From Bacteroidales bacterium (lineage in GTDB: Bacteria > Bacteroidota > Bacteroidia > Bacteroidales > Bacteroidaceae): a stretch of DNA of 6,579 nt. The notes below the pieces were generated by a model that saw only the letters and a program-made list of their open reading frames with translations, was not told the DNA's origin and did not search any database. The stretch is taken from assembly GCA_004558865.1 (NCBI GenBank), contig SFCY01000126.1, positions 1-6,579 on the forward strand, given 5' to 3'. Of this stretch, positions 5,105 through 6,579 are shown piece after piece; the first letter of the stretch is position 1, and every line of letters starts with the position of its first letter. The position numbers and the translations under genes were made by a program.

Positions 5105-6403
5105 ATGAAGAATTTCGTAGAAGAACTCAAATGGCGTGGCATGCTCGCGCAAATCATGCCTGGTACTGAAGAATACCTCAAGACCCATCTCACGTCTGGA
5201 TATCTCGGCACCGACCCCACCGCCGACTCTCTTCATATAGGCCACCTCTGCGGCATCATGATGCTGCGCCACTTCCAGCGCTGCGGCCACAAGCCCTACC
5301 TGCTCGTGGGCGGCGCCACGGGAATGATCGGCGACCCATCCGGCAAGAGCCAGGAGCGCAACCTGCTCGACCAGGACACGCTCTACCACAACCAGGAGGC
5401 CATCAAGAAACAGGTGAGCCGCTTCCTCGACTTCGACGGCGACGAGCCCAACAAGGCCGAGCTGGTCAACAACTACGACTGGATGAAGGACTACCGCTTC
5501 CTCGACTTCGTGCGCGATGTGGGCAAGCACATCACCGTGAACTACATGATGGCCAAGGACAGCGTGCAGAAGCGGCTCAACGGCGAGGCACGCGACGGAC
5601 TCTCCTTCACCGAGTTCACCTACCAGCTGCTGCAGGGATATGACTTCCTCTACCTCTACCGCAAGCATGGCGTGCGCCTGCAGCTCGGCGGCAACGACCA
5701 GTGGGGCAACATGACCACCGGCACGGAGCTCATCCGACGCACCCTGGGCAACGAGGCAGAGGCCTACTGCCTCACCTGCCCGCTCATCACCAAGGCCGAC
5801 GGCAAGAAGTTCGGCAAGACCGAGAGCGGCAACGTGTGGCTCGACCGCAACCGCACCACACCCTACGCGTTCTACCAGTTCTGGCTCAACGTGACCGACG
5901 ACGACGCAGAACGCTACATCAAGATATTCACCGACCTCGACCAAGCCACCATCAACGCCCTCATAGAGGAGCACCGGCAGGATCCTGGTCGCCGCACGCT
6001 GCAGCGCCGCCTGGCAGAGGAGGTCACCACCATGGTGCACGGCAAGGACGACCTCGACATGGCCATCGCAGCCAGCAACATCCTCTTCGGCAAGGCCACC
6101 AAGGACAGCCTGGCCCAACTCGACGAGGCCACGCTCAACGACGTGTTCAAGGACGTGCCCCACTACGATCTCGACAAGGACCAGCTCGGACAGCCCGCCG
6201 TAGACGTGTTCTGCCGTGATGGATGGCAGATATTCCCCAGCAAGAGCGAGATGCGCAAGATGGTGAAGGGCAACGGCGTGAGCCTGAACAAGGAGAAGCT
6301 CAACGCCTTTGACCGCCCAATCACCACCGACGACCTCATCGACGGCAAGTACCTGCTCGTGCAGAGGGGCAAGAAAAACTACTACCTCATCACGGTGAGA
6401 TAA
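5105..6403 (+). CDS. tyrS: Tyrosyl-tRNA synthetase (tyrosine--tRNA ligase)
   Basis: This cytosolic class I aminoacyl-tRNA synthetase joins tyrosine to tRNA-Tyr using ATP. The 432-residue length is typical of bacterial TyrRS. Motifs in order: GTDPTADSLHIGHL near residues 35-48, containing the HIGH signature (44-47); GGATGMIGDPSGKS near 69-82; QLGGNDQWGN near 193-202 (tyrosine pocket); KFGKT at 235-239, the usual TyrRS form of the KMSKS loop; and a C-terminal S4-like RNA-binding domain from about 370 to the end (FPSKSEMRKMVKGNGVSLNK, then LIDGKYLLVQRGKKNYYLI). All key elements are present, so it should be functional. The start fits the family N-terminus; the region before it is A-rich with no Shine-Dalgarno. 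It follows yidD by 43 bases and is probably the last gene of the operon, since a strong terminator begins 41 bases after its stop. I see no T-box in the gap. Confidence 0.98.
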   Translation: MKNFVEELKWRGMLAQIMPGTEEYLKTHLTSGYLGTDPTADSLHIGHLCGIMMLRHFQRCGHKPYLLVGGATGMIGDPSGKSQERNLLDQDTLYHNQEAIKKQVSRFLDFDGDEPNKAELVNNYDWMKDYRFLDFVRDVGKHITVNYMMAKDSVQKRLNGEARDGLSFTEFTYQLLQGYDFLYLYRKHGVRLQLGGNDQWGNMTTGTELIRRTLGNEAEAYCLTCPLITKADGKKFGKTESGNVWLDRNRTTPYAFYQFWLNVTDDDAERYIKIFTDLDQATINALIEEHRQDPGRRTLQRRLAEEVTTMVHGKDDLDMAIAASNILFGKATKDSLAQLDEATLNDVFKDVPHYDLDKDQLGQPAVDVFCRDGWQIFPSKSEMRKMVKGNGVSLNKEKLNAFDRPITTDDLIDGKYLLVQRGKKNYYLITVR

Positions 6404-6444
6404 GCCCGGCATGCGGAAAGAATTAATCCACGCACACAAACCTC

Positions 6445-6479
6445 ATAGTCCCCTGCCAACCGGCATGGGACTATTTTTT
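6445..6479 (+). terminator. Intrinsic terminator after tyrS
   Basis: ATAGTCCC (6445-6452) pairs with GGGACTAT (6467-6474). After one C/T mismatch, TGCC (6454-6457) pairs with GGCA (6462-6465) around the loop AACC. A run of six T's (6474-6479) follows directly. This is a textbook rho-independent terminator for the plus-strand operon. No A-run precedes the stem, so it is not obviously bidirectional. Confidence 0.92.
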
Positions 6480-6483
6480 GTTT

Positions 6484-6579
6484 AAGGCTGGTTCTATAAA
6501 TTAGGTCGAGTCGTATTCTGCAAGATATCGGGATTCAAAACGTAAGTTGAAGAGGGAGTGTAGCGGGCTACACGACCGA
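6484..6579. other. Right-hand tail: possible edge of an insertion sequence or dispersed repeat
   Basis: Sequence after the terminator is less GC-rich than the operon and starts with AAGGCTGGTTCTATAAATTA, which looks like an insertion-sequence end. It contains GTGTAGC-GG-GCTACAC (6558-6573), a 7-bp inverted repeat with a two-base centre. On the minus strand two overlapping frames stay open from the right edge: one stops with TAG at 6496-6494 (27 codons, ending NTTRPNL), the other with TAA just upstream (25 codons, ending LAEYDST). Either could be a protein C-terminus or a by-product of a repeat end. No transposase motif or second inverted repeat is visible within the window, so the mobile-element reading is tentative. 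Confidence 0.3.

Noticed and set aside
5809..5823. Altered KMSKS loop (KFGKT) in TyrRS
   Set aside because: KFGKT/S is the normal form in bacterial tyrosyl-tRNA synthetases, so it is not an anomaly.
4967..6439. 490-codon minus-strand ORF antisense to tyrS and the end of yidD
   Set aside because: Same artefact of GC-rich codon phase; it spans the real gene boundary and shows no recognisable domain, while tyrS on the plus strand has every expected motif.

Overview
The window looks like a chromosomal segment from a Bacteroidales bacterium, most likely Prevotella or a close relative with fairly GC-rich genes. The evidence is the protein types (a Bacteroidetes-style MetK with an internal insertion, a DUF4271 membrane protein, a Bacteroidetes-like HemD), Bacteroidetes promoter motifs (TTTG, about 20 bases, TAnnTTTG), and mostly weak Shine-Dalgarno sequences. 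The genus is inferred from sequence character, not from a search.

Layout: bases 1-689 (minus strand) hold the N-terminal 229 codons of a GT4-type glycosyltransferase that runs off the left edge. Bases 690-1377 are a divergent non-coding region. It contains a promoter-like motif for the glycosyltransferase, a run of four 22-bp direct repeats whose units are imperfect palindromes, a strong consensus promoter for metK, and a metK leader of about 118 bases with a nested hairpin. Bases 1378-6403 (plus strand) carry six closely packed genes: metK, a DUF4271 membrane protein, hemD, rnpA, yidD and tyrS. Gaps are short (53, 6 and 14 bases, a 4-base ATGA overlap, then 43 bases), and a strong intrinsic terminator follows tyrS at 6445-6479. 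The last 100 bases differ in composition and may be the edge of an insertion sequence or dispersed repeat; this is tentative.

The six-gene run is probably one operon of housekeeping functions: S-adenosylmethionine synthesis, a tetrapyrrole-pathway-type enzyme, the RNase P protein, a membrane-protein insertion factor, and tyrosyl-tRNA synthetase. A promoter-like motif inside the end of the DUF4271 gene could give hemD-rnpA-yidD-tyrS extra transcription. I see no CRISPR array, tRNA, rRNA, toxin-antitoxin pair or defence gene, and no clearly new multi-gene system. The least explained parts are the 22-bp repeat array, the structured metK leader and the right-hand tail.
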